This document shows, piece by piece, positions 35,634-44,547 of a stretch of DNA of 64,000 bases. The DNA is taken from positions 496,001 through 560,000 of the forward strand of contig JAVDKL010000003.1 of assembly GCA_030849965.1 (NCBI GenBank), given 5' to 3'. Under the pieces are notes generated by a model. It made no database searches and was not told the DNA's origin. It worked only from the letters and a program-made list of their open reading frames with translations. This DNA comes from Schauerella fraxinea (lineage in GTDB: Bacteria; Pseudomonadota; Gammaproteobacteria; Burkholderiales; Burkholderiaceae_B). The stretch's first letter is position 1. Each line of letters begins with the position of its first letter. Made by a program: the position numbers and the translations under genes.

Positions 35634-37256
35634 ATGACTTCCACGCAGGCGCCCATCCTCGATATCCAGAATCTGAACGTGCGATTGCCCGGCAAAGGCG
35701 ATCGCCACTATGCAGCCGAAGGCATTTCGCTCATCGTTGCACCGCGCGAAATCGTGTGTATCGTCGGCGAGTCCGGCTCGGGAAAATCCGTCACGGCCAG
35801 TGCGGTCATGGGCCTGCTGCCACGCGATGTGCTTACGCTGGAAAGCGGGCAGATCCGGTTGGCGGGCGAAGACATCACGCATGCCTCGCGTGCCATGTTG
35901 CGCACGCTGCGCGGCAACCGTATGGCGATGATCTTCCAGGAGCCGATGACGGCGCTGAACCCGTTGATGAAGGTAGGCGATCAGATCGCCGAGCTCTTCG
36001 AGTTTCACGGCAAGCGGATGTCGAGCGCGGATGTGAATAAGCAGGTGCTGGCGCTGCTTGTCGATGTGAAATTGCCCAACCCCACCACGCTGCAGCATGC
36101 CTTTCCGCATCAGCTTTCTGGCGGACAGCGTCAGCGCGTGATGATCGCCATGGCCTTGGCGATGGAGCCCGCGCTCATCATTGCCGACGAACCCACCACT
36201 GCATTGGACGTGACCTCGCAGGCGCAGGTGCTGCGCCTGCTCAACGAGTTGCGCGAGAAGCACGGCAACGGCGTGTTGTTCATCACACACGATTTCGATG
36301 TGGTAGCCGAGATTGCCGATCGCGTCATCGTGATGCAGCATGGCCGTATCGTCGAGACCGGCACGGCGCGCGAGATTCTCGCCAATCCGCAGCATCCGTA
36401 TACGAAAAAGTTATTGGCGGCGGTGCCCAAGGGCGAGTTCAACGCGCAACGGCATCCCGCGCAAAGCGAGGTGGTGCTTTCCGTCGAAAACCTCGCCATG
36501 CGTTTCGAAACCAAAAGCGTGTTCAAGGCCAAGCGCCGCGTGGTGCATGCGTTGGACAGGGTGTCGCTGCAGCTGCATCGCGGCGAAACGTTGGGCATCG
36601 TTGGCGAGTCCGGTTCCGGCAAGACCACCTTGGGCCGCTTGATCGCCCACATGGCGCAGCCCACGTCGGGTCGCATCATGTTCGATGGGCAAGATATTGC
36701 TGCCCTGACGGCCGCCGAATGGCGCCGCCGCTGCAAACGAATTCAGATGATTTTTCAGGATCCGTACCGCTCATTCAATCCTCGGCGCACCATCGAGGAT
36801 GCTCTGGCCGAAGGGCCGCTGAATTTCGGCGAGGCTGCGGCCGATGTGCGCCGCCGGATGCACGACATGCTCGCGCTGGTGAACCTGGATGAGAGTGCTT
36901 TGCGGCGTTATCCGCATGAGTTCTCGGGCGGGCAGCGGCAGCGATTGTCGATTGCGCGTGCCCTGATGATGGAGCCGGAAATCCTGGTGGCCGACGAAGC
37001 GGTGTCGGCGCTGGACGTCTCCGTGCAGGCCCAGATTCTGGATCTGTTCGAGTCGATCCGCGAGCGCCTGAACTTGAGCATGGTGTTCGTCACCCACGAT
37101 CTGCGCGTGGCCGCCCGGCTGTGCCATCGCATCGTCGTGATGCAGCAGGGCAAGGTTATGGAAGTCGGCAGCGCCGAGCAGGTCTTTCGCCAACCGCAGG
37201 CCGAGTACACCCGCGAGCTTCTGGCGGCGATTCCGGGCAAGAAGGGGTTTGCATGA
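35634..37256 (+). CDS. fused DppD-DppF ABC ATPase
   Basis: A 540-residue protein holding two complete ATPase domains. The first (about 1-265) has G-E-S-G-S-G-K-S, L-S-G-G-Q-R-Q-R-V and I-I-A-D-E-P-T. The second (about 285-540) has G-E-S-G-S-G-K-T-T, F-S-G-G-Q-R-Q-R-L and L-V-A-D-E-A-V-S-A-L. The second Walker B has Ala instead of the usual Pro after the glutamate, as in many DppF-like domains. The oligopeptide C-terminal extension with H-P-Y-T-K-K-L-L is seen after the first domain. It supplies both ATP sites for the importer, as in YejF/GsiA-type proteins. Confidence 0.94.
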   Translation: MTSTQAPILDIQNLNVRLPGKGDRHYAAEGISLIVAPREIVCIVGESGSGKSVTASAVMGLLPRDVLTLESGQIRLAGEDITHASRAMLRTLRGNRMAMIFQEPMTALNPLMKVGDQIAELFEFHGKRMSSADVNKQVLALLVDVKLPNPTTLQHAFPHQLSGGQRQRVMIAMALAMEPALIIADEPTTALDVTSQAQVLRLLNELREKHGNGVLFITHDFDVVAEIADRVIVMQHGRIVETGTAREILANPQHPYTKKLLAAVPKGEFNAQRHPAQSEVVLSVENLAMRFETKSVFKAKRRVVHALDRVSLQLHRGETLGIVGESGSGKTTLGRLIAHMAQPTSGRIMFDGQDIAALTAAEWRRRCKRIQMIFQDPYRSFNPRRTIEDALAEGPLNFGEAAADVRRRMHDMLALVNLDESALRRYPHEFSGGQRQRLSIARALMMEPEILVADEAVSALDVSVQAQILDLFESIRERLNLSMVFVTHDLRVAARLCHRIVVMQQGKVMEVGSAEQVFRQPQAEYTRELLAAIPGKKGFA

Positions 37257-38179
37257 CGCGCGTTGCTTTGTTGAGCCAGACGGCCGACCTGTCGTACTTC
37301 AAGCCACTTTTGCTCGCGGTGGACCCATCGCTCGATGTGGCCGTGTGGCCCGATCCCAGGGCGCGCGATGCGGAGGTGGCCGTGTGCTGGAATCCGCCGC
37401 GCGGCGTGTACGACGAGATGCCCGGATTGCGCTTGATCCACAGCATCGCGGCGGGCGTGGACAACGTGGTGGACCGGCAGAACCTGCGTGGCCTGCCGGT
37501 GTGCCGCGTGGTCGATCCCGCATTGGCCGACGGCATGGTGCAGTATGTGTTGTGGTCGGTGCTGCACTTTCATCGCAAGCTCGATATCGCCGCCGCCAAT
37601 CAACGCACACATACATGGAAGCGCCCGGCGCAGCAACCTGCGTCGGCCTGCCGGGTGGGTCTGATGGGACTGGGCAATCTGGGCGGCGCGATCGCCGAGC
37701 TCTTGCCGCGCCTGGGGTACCAGGTCAATGGCTGGTCGCGCACGCCGCGCGAGATGGCGGGCGTCACGGTGTACAGCGGGGCCGCGGGCTTCGACGACTT
37801 TCTGGCGAACACCGATGTGCTCGTGTGCCTCTTGCCGTTGACCGAACACACGCGGGGCATTCTGGGTCGCGCCACATTCGAAGCCTTGCCCCGAGGCGCG
37901 GCCATTGTCAATTGCGGCCGGGGTGAGCATCTCGTCGCCGATGACCTGATCGATGCCTTGGCCAGCGGCCAACTGCGCGGCGCCGTGCTCGATGTGTTTA
38001 CCCATGAGCCGCTGCCCGTCGACCACGCGCTGTGGGATACGCCTGGTGTGGTGGTCACGCCGCATATGGCGACGATGGCGTCGTCGGAAGTGGTGGCGCG
38101 CCAGGTGGCGGACAACATCGCGCGTTTGCGCGGCGGCCATGCGCTCCATCACACCGTGGACCCGCGTCGCGGATATTGA
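37253..38179 (+). CDS. D-2-hydroxyacid dehydrogenase, glyoxylate/hydroxypyruvate reductase A-like
   Basis: A 308-residue NAD(P)-dependent dehydrogenase. The start overlaps the ATPase stop (ATGA). The nucleotide-binding motif is G-L-M-G-L-G-N-L-G-G at about residue 137. The catalytic set is R in S-I-A-A-G-V-D-N region (substrate loop), the D/E pair in A-V-L-D-V-F-T-H-E-P-L-P and His in T-P-H-M-A-T-M. GhrA-like enzymes reduce glyoxylate, hydroxypyruvate or larger 2-oxo acids. In this operon it could oxidise or reduce the 2-hydroxy/2-oxo acid released from the imported amide. Confidence 0.9.
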   Translation: MTRVALLSQTADLSYFKPLLLAVDPSLDVAVWPDPRARDAEVAVCWNPPRGVYDEMPGLRLIHSIAAGVDNVVDRQNLRGLPVCRVVDPALADGMVQYVLWSVLHFHRKLDIAAANQRTHTWKRPAQQPASACRVGLMGLGNLGGAIAELLPRLGYQVNGWSRTPREMAGVTVYSGAAGFDDFLANTDVLVCLLPLTEHTRGILGRATFEALPRGAAIVNCGRGEHLVADDLIDALASGQLRGAVLDVFTHEPLPVDHALWDTPGVVVTPHMATMASSEVVARQVADNIARLRGGHALHHTVDPRRGY

Positions 38180-38229
38180 AGCGCAACGCGCGCTCGCACA
38201 ACACCGTCTTCTTTTTCAGGACCCGAGAC

Positions 38230-39219
38230 ATGTATATCGAAGATCCCGCTTTCACGATTCCCACGGGCGCGCCCGCGCCGCTCGACCCCCAGATCGCACA
38301 GTTCGTCAAAAAGATGGCGGCCGATGCGTCGCAGTATCCGCGTCGCGACACGATTTCGATCGAAGAGGGGCGGGCGATCGCCGAGAAAGTGCGCGCGCCG
38401 TGGGCGCAGGGCGGTCCGGTGATGGCGCGCACGGTGGAGCATGTGGTGCCCACCCGCTACGGCAGCGTGCAGGTGCGGGCCTATTACCCCAGCGAACGCC
38501 GCTTGCCTGGCGCGTTCATCTATATCCATGGCGGCGGCTTCGTTCTCTTCAGCAACGATACGCATGACCGCGTCATGCGTGAGTACGCCGAGCGAGCCGG
38601 CATCGTGGTCTTCGGCATCAACTACACCCGTGCGCCCGAAGCGAAGTTTCCGCAGCCGCTCGAAGAGTGCGTGGATACCGTGCGTTGGGTGGCAGCGCAA
38701 GCCGCCGCACTCGATATCGAGGCGGCGCAGTTGTTCATCGGCGGTGACTCGGCCGGCGCCAATCTCTCGATGGGCACGTGCCTGACGCTGCGCGACGAAC
38801 AAACGCCGCTCATTCAGGGCGTGGTGCTCAACTACGGCGGCTTCGGCAGCAATCTGTTCCGCAATTCCGTGGTGCGCTATGGCGCCGGCGACTACGGGTT
38901 ATCACTGCATATGATGATCTGGTTTCGGGGCATGCATATCCGCCGCGGCGAAGACTTCGTCAATCCGCGCGTGGATATCCTGCGCGCCGATCTGTCGAAC
39001 CTGCCGCCGGCTTATATTGTGGTCACCGAATGCGACCCCCTGCATGACGACAGCATCGAACTCGAACGCCGCTGGCGCGAGGCGGGCGGTCAGGTGCTGT
39101 CGAAGATCTATCCCGGCACGGTGCACAGCTTTCTTGAAGCCGTCTCGATCTCCGACGTGGCCGTCGAAGCCTTTGACGACACGGCCAAGTGGTTGCACGC
39201 CACCGCGGCGCGCGCGTAG
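38230..39219 (+). CDS. HSL-family alpha/beta hydrolase (esterase)
   Basis: A 329-residue serine hydrolase of the hormone-sensitive lipase group. The oxyanion-hole motif H-G-G-G-F is at about residue 99, the nucleophile elbow is G-D-S-A-G-A-N, and the likely catalytic Asp and His are in T-E-C-D-P-L-H-D-D and G-T-V-H-S-F. No signal peptide. It probably cleaves an ester or lactone in the pathway fed by the Dpp-type importer. The start M-Y-I-E-D is preferred because upstream codons belong to the dehydrogenase region. Confidence 0.92.
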   Translation: MYIEDPAFTIPTGAPAPLDPQIAQFVKKMAADASQYPRRDTISIEEGRAIAEKVRAPWAQGGPVMARTVEHVVPTRYGSVQVRAYYPSERRLPGAFIYIHGGGFVLFSNDTHDRVMREYAERAGIVVFGINYTRAPEAKFPQPLEECVDTVRWVAAQAAALDIEAAQLFIGGDSAGANLSMGTCLTLRDEQTPLIQGVVLNYGGFGSNLFRNSVVRYGAGDYGLSLHMMIWFRGMHIRRGEDFVNPRVDILRADLSNLPPAYIVVTECDPLHDDSIELERRWREAGGQVLSKIYPGTVHSFLEAVSISDVAVEAFDDTAKWLHATAARA

Positions 39220-39241
39220 ATCGCGGCTCAGGGACAATCAC

Positions 39242-39898
39242 ATGTACACCCCGCCGGCCTATGCCGAACACGACATTGAAGTGCTGCACGACGGCATGCG
39301 CGCCTGGAGCTTTGCCACATTGATCACGGTAGGGGTGGCGGGTGCGCGCGCCACCCACCTGCCGTTTCTGCTCGATCCCGAGGCCGATGCGTGCGGGCGA
39401 TTGACCACGCATCTAGCGCGTGCCAATCCGCAACTGGACGACTTGCGGCAAGGCGCGCCGGCATTGGTGATCTTTCAGGGGCCGCACGCTTTCGTATCGC
39501 CGAGCTGGTACCGCAACCGCATGACGTTTCCAACGTGGAACTACACCGCGATTCATGCGCGGGGTCTGCCACGGCTGATCGAGGATCCTGCCGCGATACA
39601 CGACGTGTTGCGGCGAACGGTTGCAGTATTCGACACGCCGGTGGGCGGAGAGTGGGACTTCGAGACGATCCCCCAAGCGTTCACCGCGACGCGATTGAGC
39701 GCGATCGTGGCGGTCGAGATTCGGATCGAGAGTCTGGAGGGCAAAATGAAGCTGAATCAGGATAAGTCGGTCGAGGATCGCCTGGGCGTGATCGCCGCGC
39801 TCGAACGCGCGGGCGAGCCACAAGGTCTGGCCGTCGCGGATATGATTCGACGTCAGCCCGATATGCCGACTGCTGCATCGCGCGCCGCCCCTGTTTGA
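39242..39898 (+). CDS. PaiB-like FMN-binding protein
   Basis: A 218-residue protein of the FMN-binding/PaiB split-barrel family. It opens M-Y-T-P-P-A-Y-A-E and contains T-H-L-P-F-L-L-D, H-L-A-R-A-N-P-Q, F-Q-G-P-H-A-F-V-S-P-S-W-Y and Y-x-A-I-H-A-R-G, then K-M-K-L-N-Q-D-K-S with E-D-R near the C-terminus, all typical. Although named negative transcriptional regulators, these proteins have no clear DNA-binding domain and may be flavoenzymes. It sits inside the operon between the esterase and the aldolase. Confidence 0.92.
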   Translation: MYTPPAYAEHDIEVLHDGMRAWSFATLITVGVAGARATHLPFLLDPEADACGRLTTHLARANPQLDDLRQGAPALVIFQGPHAFVSPSWYRNRMTFPTWNYTAIHARGLPRLIEDPAAIHDVLRRTVAVFDTPVGGEWDFETIPQAFTATRLSAIVAVEIRIESLEGKMKLNQDKSVEDRLGVIAALERAGEPQGLAVADMIRRQPDMPTAASRAAPV

Positions 39899-39920
39899 TC
39901 ACTCTTTCTGGATTTCAGCC

Positions 39921-40685
39921 ATGGAAATGCTTCACACGCCGCTGCACCAAGCCGCCATGAGTACGGCGGAAAGCGACACGCGCCGCGATCTCGCCACGCT
40001 GTACCGCCTGATTGCGCATTTCCGCATGACGGATCTCATCGATACGCACATCAGTGCACGGATTCCCGGCACGCCCGACCATTTTCTGATCAATCGCTAT
40101 GGCGTGCTGTTCCACGAGATGCGGCCCCAGGATCTGGTCAAGATCGATGTGTCGGGCATGCCGGTGGATGTCGGCGATGAGGAAACCAATCGTGTGAATG
40201 CGGCGGGCTTCACGATCCATTCGGCCGTGCATATGGCGCGGCACGAGTTGGCGTGCGTGATTCACACGCATACCGCCGACGGTATCGCGGTGGCGTGCCA
40301 GCAGGATGGGTTGCTGCCGATCAGCCAGCATGCGCTGCGCTTCTACAACCGCCTGGGCTATCACGACTATGAAGGCATTGCGCTGGATCTGGCCGAGCGC
40401 GATCGCCTGGTGACCGATCTGGGCGAGCATCGCGCAATGATCCTGCGCAATCACGGCTTGCTGGCCGCAGGGCGCACCATCGCCGAAGCCTTCGTCAATA
40501 TCTACTATCTCGAACGCGCGTGTCAGTCGCAGATCAAGGCCATGAGCGGTGGTGCGCGCCTGAACCTCCCGTCGCCTGCAGTGTGCGAACACACGGCCAG
40601 ACAATTCGAACGGCCGACGAGCCTCGCGTACTGCGATCGGATGTGGGCGTCGGCGTCGCGGCTGCTGGACGCGCCTGGCGATTAG
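39921..40685 (+). CDS. class II aldolase/adducin family protein
   Basis: A 254-residue metal-dependent aldolase-fold protein. The zinc ligands are seen in C-V-I-H-T-H-T-A-D and, later, the histidine in I-L-R-N-H-G-L-L-A-A-G; T-H-I-S-A-R-I-P-G provides the phosphate/carboxylate loop. The family covers L-fuculose-phosphate aldolase, decarboxylases and OtnC-like enzymes. As the last gene of the operon it could split or decarboxylate the carbon skeleton. It overlaps the convergent IclR gene by four bases (TTAG). Confidence 0.92.
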   Translation: MEMLHTPLHQAAMSTAESDTRRDLATLYRLIAHFRMTDLIDTHISARIPGTPDHFLINRYGVLFHEMRPQDLVKIDVSGMPVDVGDEETNRVNAAGFTIHSAVHMARHELACVIHTHTADGIAVACQQDGLLPISQHALRFYNRLGYHDYEGIALDLAERDRLVTDLGEHRAMILRNHGLLAAGRTIAEAFVNIYYLERACQSQIKAMSGGARLNLPSPAVCEHTARQFERPTSLAYCDRMWASASRLLDAPGD

Positions 40686-41464
40686 GACAATCCGCGCTTG
40701 CCGCTCAAGGCGCGCGCGGCGCCGAGGATCAGCGGCGCAAACCGCTTGGCGAAGTCGGCCATCGTCCACTCCGAGAGCGACCCTGAAATGTGGATCGCCG
40801 CGATAGGACGTTCTTCGTGATCCGTGACCGCACAGGCGAGGTTGATCTCGCCGAGCATGCTCTCTTCGGCGGCCATCGCGTACCCGTTCTCGCGCGCCTC
40901 CTCGATGAGGGCACGAATGCGGTCTGGATCCTTGATGGTCTTGGCGGTCATCGGCAGCACAGGGGTATCGGCCGCACGCGCGAGGATGTCGTCATTTTGT
41001 GCGTCCGTGAGATGCGCCATGATGGCGCGGCCACCGGCCGTATGCAGCGTGGCCAGCCGCCGGCCAATCAGCGTGGTGGTATACGTCTGGCGTTTGGTCT
41101 GGCGTCGCAGCGCAAAGACGATGGTGAGGTCGTCGAATAAACTGAGTTCGACGCGTTCGCCCGAGTCTTTTTGGAGTTCGACGATCAGCGGGGTGGCGCG
41201 TTCCAGCAGCGGCACGCTGCGCAGGTAATCGAAGGCGCAATCCAGGATTTTCTTGCCCGGCACATAGCCGCGGCCGTTGGAACCGCGTTCGAGATAGCCC
41301 AGGGCCACGAGCGTGTGTGCCATGCGCTGCGTGGTGCTGCGATCCAGCCCGCTTTGTTCGCTCAAGTCATTGAGCGTGAGCGGCGCCGGTTGGCCTCGGA
41401 AGGCTTCGAGAAGACCCAGGCCTTTCGCAAGCGACTGGATAAAAAGGGGATCGGTGCGCGCCAT
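40682..41464 (-). CDS. IclR family regulator of the amidase/Dpp operon
   Basis: A 260-residue IclR protein. The winged helix has S-L-A-K-G-L-G-L-L-E-A-F and T-L-N-D-L-S-E-Q-S-G-L-D-R-S-T-T-Q-R-M-A-H-T-L. The effector domain ends with I-A-A-I-H-I-S-G-S, the conserved IclR motif. ATG 41464 is favoured; a GTG at 41515 would add 17 residues. It is convergent with the aldolase gene and faces away from the operon, yet the palindrome before its promoter also occurs before the amidase gene 11 kb away, so it likely controls both. Confidence 0.92.
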   Translation of the reverse strand: MARTDPLFIQSLAKGLGLLEAFRGQPAPLTLNDLSEQSGLDRSTTQRMAHTLVALGYLERGSNGRGYVPGKKILDCAFDYLRSVPLLERATPLIVELQKDSGERVELSLFDDLTIVFALRRQTKRQTYTTTLIGRRLATLHTAGGRAIMAHLTDAQNDDILARAADTPVLPMTAKTIKDPDRIRALIEEARENGYAMAAEESMLGEINLACAVTDHEERPIAAIHISGSLSEWTMADFAKRFAPLILGAARALSGKRGLS

Positions 41465-41553
41465 GGCCAGAAAATCTCCGAAGTACCGGTTTAGCAACGC
41501 CTCCGCTTGAAACACGCGGCAGGGGCTGGCAAAATATTGTTATTAAATAATAA

Positions 41554-41572
41554 AGTAGTGCATAGCAATACT
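41554..41572. promoter_or_regulatory. operator-like palindrome before the IclR gene
   Basis: AGTAGTGC-ATA-GCAATACT is an inverted repeat with one mismatch per arm pair. It is nearly identical to 30668-30686, and both are followed by CAAT. A further half-site (AGCAATGCT) follows at about 41577. The region 41516-41735 is AT-rich and must also carry the TonB receptor promoter. Confidence 0.7.
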
Positions 41573-41735
41573 CAATAGCAATGCTTAAGTGTGGTCGTGG
41601 TTGTTGCCGCGGATCGCCTTACCTGTGATTGTGCTGTTGCTGTGCCTTGGCTGTTGTCGCTGCGCATGTCACCGTCCGCCAGTCCCGCCAGTTTCGTAAA
41701 TGGCTCTCATTACTAATTTCACTTCGTTTAGCCCC

Positions 41736-43928
41736 ATGACCCGATCTTTCTCTCTCCCTGCCCGCTTGCCGTTTGCCCGTCATGCGATCGCGATCGCATT
41801 GGCGTGGCCCGCCATCGGCGCAGCACAAACGGCCGTGTCTTCAGACGCCACGACCTTGGCACCGATCACGGTCACTGGTGCCGGCGTTCCAGTATCGCAA
41901 CCGCTGCCACCCGTGTTTGCCGGCGGTCAGGTCGCTCGTGGGGGTCAGCTCGGCATCCTGGGCAATCAGGACATCATGGACGTACCGTTTTCGATCTCGA
42001 GCTACACGTCGGAGCTCATCGACAACCAGCAGGCGCGCACGTTGGGCGACGTCATGAAGAACGACGCGTCGGTGCAGGTGAGCAAGGGCTTTGGGAACCA
42101 GGCGGAGGTGTTCGTTGTGCGCGGCTTTGCGCTGGGCGGCGAGGATCTGGCGTTCAATGGGTTGTATGGCGTGTTGCCGCGGCAAATCCTGTCTACGCCG
42201 ATGATGGATCGGGTCGAAGTGTTCCGTGGCGCCAGCGCGTTCTTGAACGGTGTGTCGCCCACCGGAACCGGGATCGGCGGCATGATCAATATCGTGCCCA
42301 AGCGTGCCGATGAAGAGCCGTTGAATCGCGTGTCGCTGGATTACACCAGCCGATCGCAAACGGGCGGGGCGGTGGATATCGGCCGGCGATGGGGCGCGAG
42401 CAACCAGTTCGGTATTCGGGTCAACGCGGCCACGCGCGACGGAGAAGCCGAGCCGGATGATGAGGGCCGGCGCTCCACATTCGGCTCGCTGGGCCTGGAC
42501 TTTCGCGGCGATCGGCTGCGCGCATCGCTGGATGTGGGCTATCAAAAGCAATACGCTCGCCAACCGCGGCCCACCGTGCAGATCGAACCCGGTACGCTGC
42601 AGGTGCCGGATGCGCCGAGCGGCCGGATCAACTACGGCCAACCGTGGACATTTACCGATCTCGAAACGACCTTCGGCATGGCACGCGTCGAATACGACCT
42701 GACGGATAACTGGACCACCTACGCTGCATTCGGCGGCAATCACAATCGTGAGAGTGGCTCCTACGCCACGCCACGCGTGAATGCCGCCGGCGTGGGTACC
42801 TCGGGGCGTCTCGACGTGCCTTACAACAGCGATACGTGGACCGGTGAAGTTGGCGTGCGTGGGCGCCTCACGACCGGACCGCTCAAGCACACGCTCAACG
42901 TCAGCGCGAACCGCATCGATTTTCAAAAGGCCAGCGCTTCGGAAACAGGCCTGCGGTCACCGATCGATTTGAACAATCCGACATATGTGCCGCGCACGCC
43001 GAAGGCCGGCGCCACGCAACCGATCGGTAATCTGTCCGATCCGTTCACCACCGAGCACACGCGCCTGGCGAGCATCGCGATCTCGGACACGGTGTCGTTC
43101 TGGGACGATCGTGTGGCATTGACGGCCGGTATCCGTCACCAGGAAATACGCACCAAAGCCTATGCGGCCGCAAACGGCAAGCTCAACGCCTACTACGACG
43201 AATCGGCCACCACACCGGTGTTCGGCGCGGTGTTCAAGGCGACGGACAAGGTGTCGATTTACGCCAACCACATCGAAGGACTTTCCAAAGGGCCGATCGC
43301 GCCGGGCGGTGTGACCAACGCGAACGAAGCGTTTCCGCCGGGCCGCTCGAAGCAGACGGAAGCCGGTGTGAAACTCGACATGGGCAACTACGGCGCCACG
43401 TTGGGCGTGTTCCAGATCGAGCAGCCGGCGACGTCGGGCTATACCGATCCGGGCACCAACACCTTCAGCATTGTCGGCGAGCAGCGTAATCGCGGCATTG
43501 AACTCAATGTGTTTGGTGAGCCGGTGCGCGGGTTGCGGCTGCTGAGCGGCATCACCTTCATTGACGCTGAGCTGACGCGTACCAATGGCGGCTTGAACGA
43601 CGGCAACACTGCAGTCGGCGTGCCGGATTACTACTGGACGATGGGCGTGGATTGGGATGTGCCGATGGTGAGCGGTGTATCACTGCAAGCACAACTGCTG
43701 CGCGCCGGCACGCAGTACGTCGATCCGGCCAACAACCTCAAACTGCCGACGTGGACACGGGTGGATCTGGGCGCCCGCTACGCCACGCGGATCGACGGGC
43801 ACAACGTGGTCTGGCGGGCAGGTGTGGAAAACGTGGCCGACCGCGCCTATTGGGCATCGGCCAATGGCGGCTACCTGACGCAAGGTGCGCCGCGCACCTA
43901 CAAGCTATCGATGAGCGTCGATTTCTGA
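41736..43928 (+). CDS. TonB-dependent siderophore-type receptor
   Basis: A 730-residue outer-membrane receptor. From ATG 41736 it has a signal peptide ending I-G-A-A-Q-T, then T-L-A-P-I-T-V-T-G-A-G (TonB-box-like) and a plug domain with T-L-G-D-V-M-K-N-D-A-S-V-Q-V and V-F-V-V-R-G-F. The barrel follows, with the family G-F-x-R-x-G-A region D-R-V-E-V-F-R-G-A-S-A-F-L-N-G and a C-terminal aromatic residue (S-V-D-F). An ATG at 41700 would add 12 residues. The form is FhuE/ferrichrome-iron receptor-like. It lies next to the amidase regulon, so uptake of a peptide-like chelator is possible. No Fur box was recognised. Confidence 0.92.
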   Translation: MTRSFSLPARLPFARHAIAIALAWPAIGAAQTAVSSDATTLAPITVTGAGVPVSQPLPPVFAGGQVARGGQLGILGNQDIMDVPFSISSYTSELIDNQQARTLGDVMKNDASVQVSKGFGNQAEVFVVRGFALGGEDLAFNGLYGVLPRQILSTPMMDRVEVFRGASAFLNGVSPTGTGIGGMINIVPKRADEEPLNRVSLDYTSRSQTGGAVDIGRRWGASNQFGIRVNAATRDGEAEPDDEGRRSTFGSLGLDFRGDRLRASLDVGYQKQYARQPRPTVQIEPGTLQVPDAPSGRINYGQPWTFTDLETTFGMARVEYDLTDNWTTYAAFGGNHNRESGSYATPRVNAAGVGTSGRLDVPYNSDTWTGEVGVRGRLTTGPLKHTLNVSANRIDFQKASASETGLRSPIDLNNPTYVPRTPKAGATQPIGNLSDPFTTEHTRLASIAISDTVSFWDDRVALTAGIRHQEIRTKAYAAANGKLNAYYDESATTPVFGAVFKATDKVSIYANHIEGLSKGPIAPGGVTNANEAFPPGRSKQTEAGVKLDMGNYGATLGVFQIEQPATSGYTDPGTNTFSIVGEQRNRGIELNVFGEPVRGLRLLSGITFIDAELTRTNGGLNDGNTAVGVPDYYWTMGVDWDVPMVSGVSLQAQLLRAGTQYVDPANNLKLPTWTRVDLGARYATRIDGHNVVWRAGVENVADRAYWASANGGYLTQGAPRTYKLSMSVDF

Positions 43929-43930
43929 CG

Positions 43931-44377
43931 TCACTTCTTGCAGTGCGGTTCGAGAATCTCGGTGCGCAGATAATCTGCTTTCGTCCGGCCCCAGATCTCA
44001 ACGTACTGCGCCTTGACGTTGTAGGCGCGCACTTCCGCGGCTGCCGCCGGCGCGGTGGCCGAGGCGCCGCCCGCCATGTAGGCCACACCGGCCGGGCTCA
44101 CGGCAAAGGACTCGAACGTGCCGTTGGTGCCGGCTTCGTTCACCCCGGCCACCTCGCCGCACAGATAGCCCCCCACGATGCGTTCGTTGCGAAACTGCGG
44201 CGCGGGGCGATCGCTGCGCGACAGCGCCGCGACCAAGGGCGCGCGCAAGCTGGCGAGTTGCGCATCGCGCGCGGCATCCCGCGAGGCCGAGCCGTTCATG
44301 TACCAATACACGCCGCCAGCGGCCACGGCAAGAATCACCGCGACGGCGCCCAGCCCCATCATGCCTTTCGATGCCAT
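43931..44377 (-). CDS. uncharacterised membrane-anchored envelope protein
   Basis: A 148-residue protein with one N-terminal membrane helix (G-A-V-A-V-I-L-A-V-A-A-G-G-V-Y-W-Y at about residues 9-26) and a periplasmic domain. It contains F-R-N-E-R-I followed by L-C-G-E-V-A-G-V-N-E-A-G and F-x-S-F, a pattern seen in a widespread family of uncharacterised proteobacterial envelope proteins. ATG 44377 has AAGGA six bases upstream. It ends two bases from the TonB receptor stop (convergent). Two Cys (C-G-E and H-C-K-K) could form a disulfide. Confidence 0.75.
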   Translation of the reverse strand: MASKGMMGLGAVAVILAVAAGGVYWYMNGSASRDAARDAQLASLRAPLVAALSRSDRPAPQFRNERIVGGYLCGEVAGVNEAGTNGTFESFAVSPAGVAYMAGGASATAPAAAAEVRAYNVKAQYVEIWGRTKADYLRTEILEPHCKK

Positions 44378-44450
44378 CTTGATTCCTTGTTCTGCTGCGG
44401 CTGATTTTATGCATTGTTGCCGGTTTCGTTTAGGCGTATATTTGTCCATA

Positions 44451-44484
44451 CAAAGTGCCATAACGAACAAATGAGCGCACTTTG
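44451..44484. promoter_or_regulatory. inverted repeat in divergent promoter of amidase II
   Basis: CAAAGTGC (44451-44458) and GCACTTTG (44477-44484) are exact complements separated by 18 bases. A small TTTGT-CCAT-ACAAA hairpin overlaps the left arm. It lies between the divergent envelope-protein and amidase genes, so it is a plausible regulator site. The regulator is unknown. Confidence 0.5.
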
Positions 44485-44547
44485 CGAACCGATTCTGTGA
44501 ACCACCGCCGAGGGGTAAGCGATTGCCACTCGACTTTTGGAGAGAAC

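Noticed and set aside
41736-43928. Iron-regulated Fur box before the TonB receptor
   Set aside because: The region 41516-41735 is AT-rich, but I could not identify a convincing 19-bp Fur dyad by eye.
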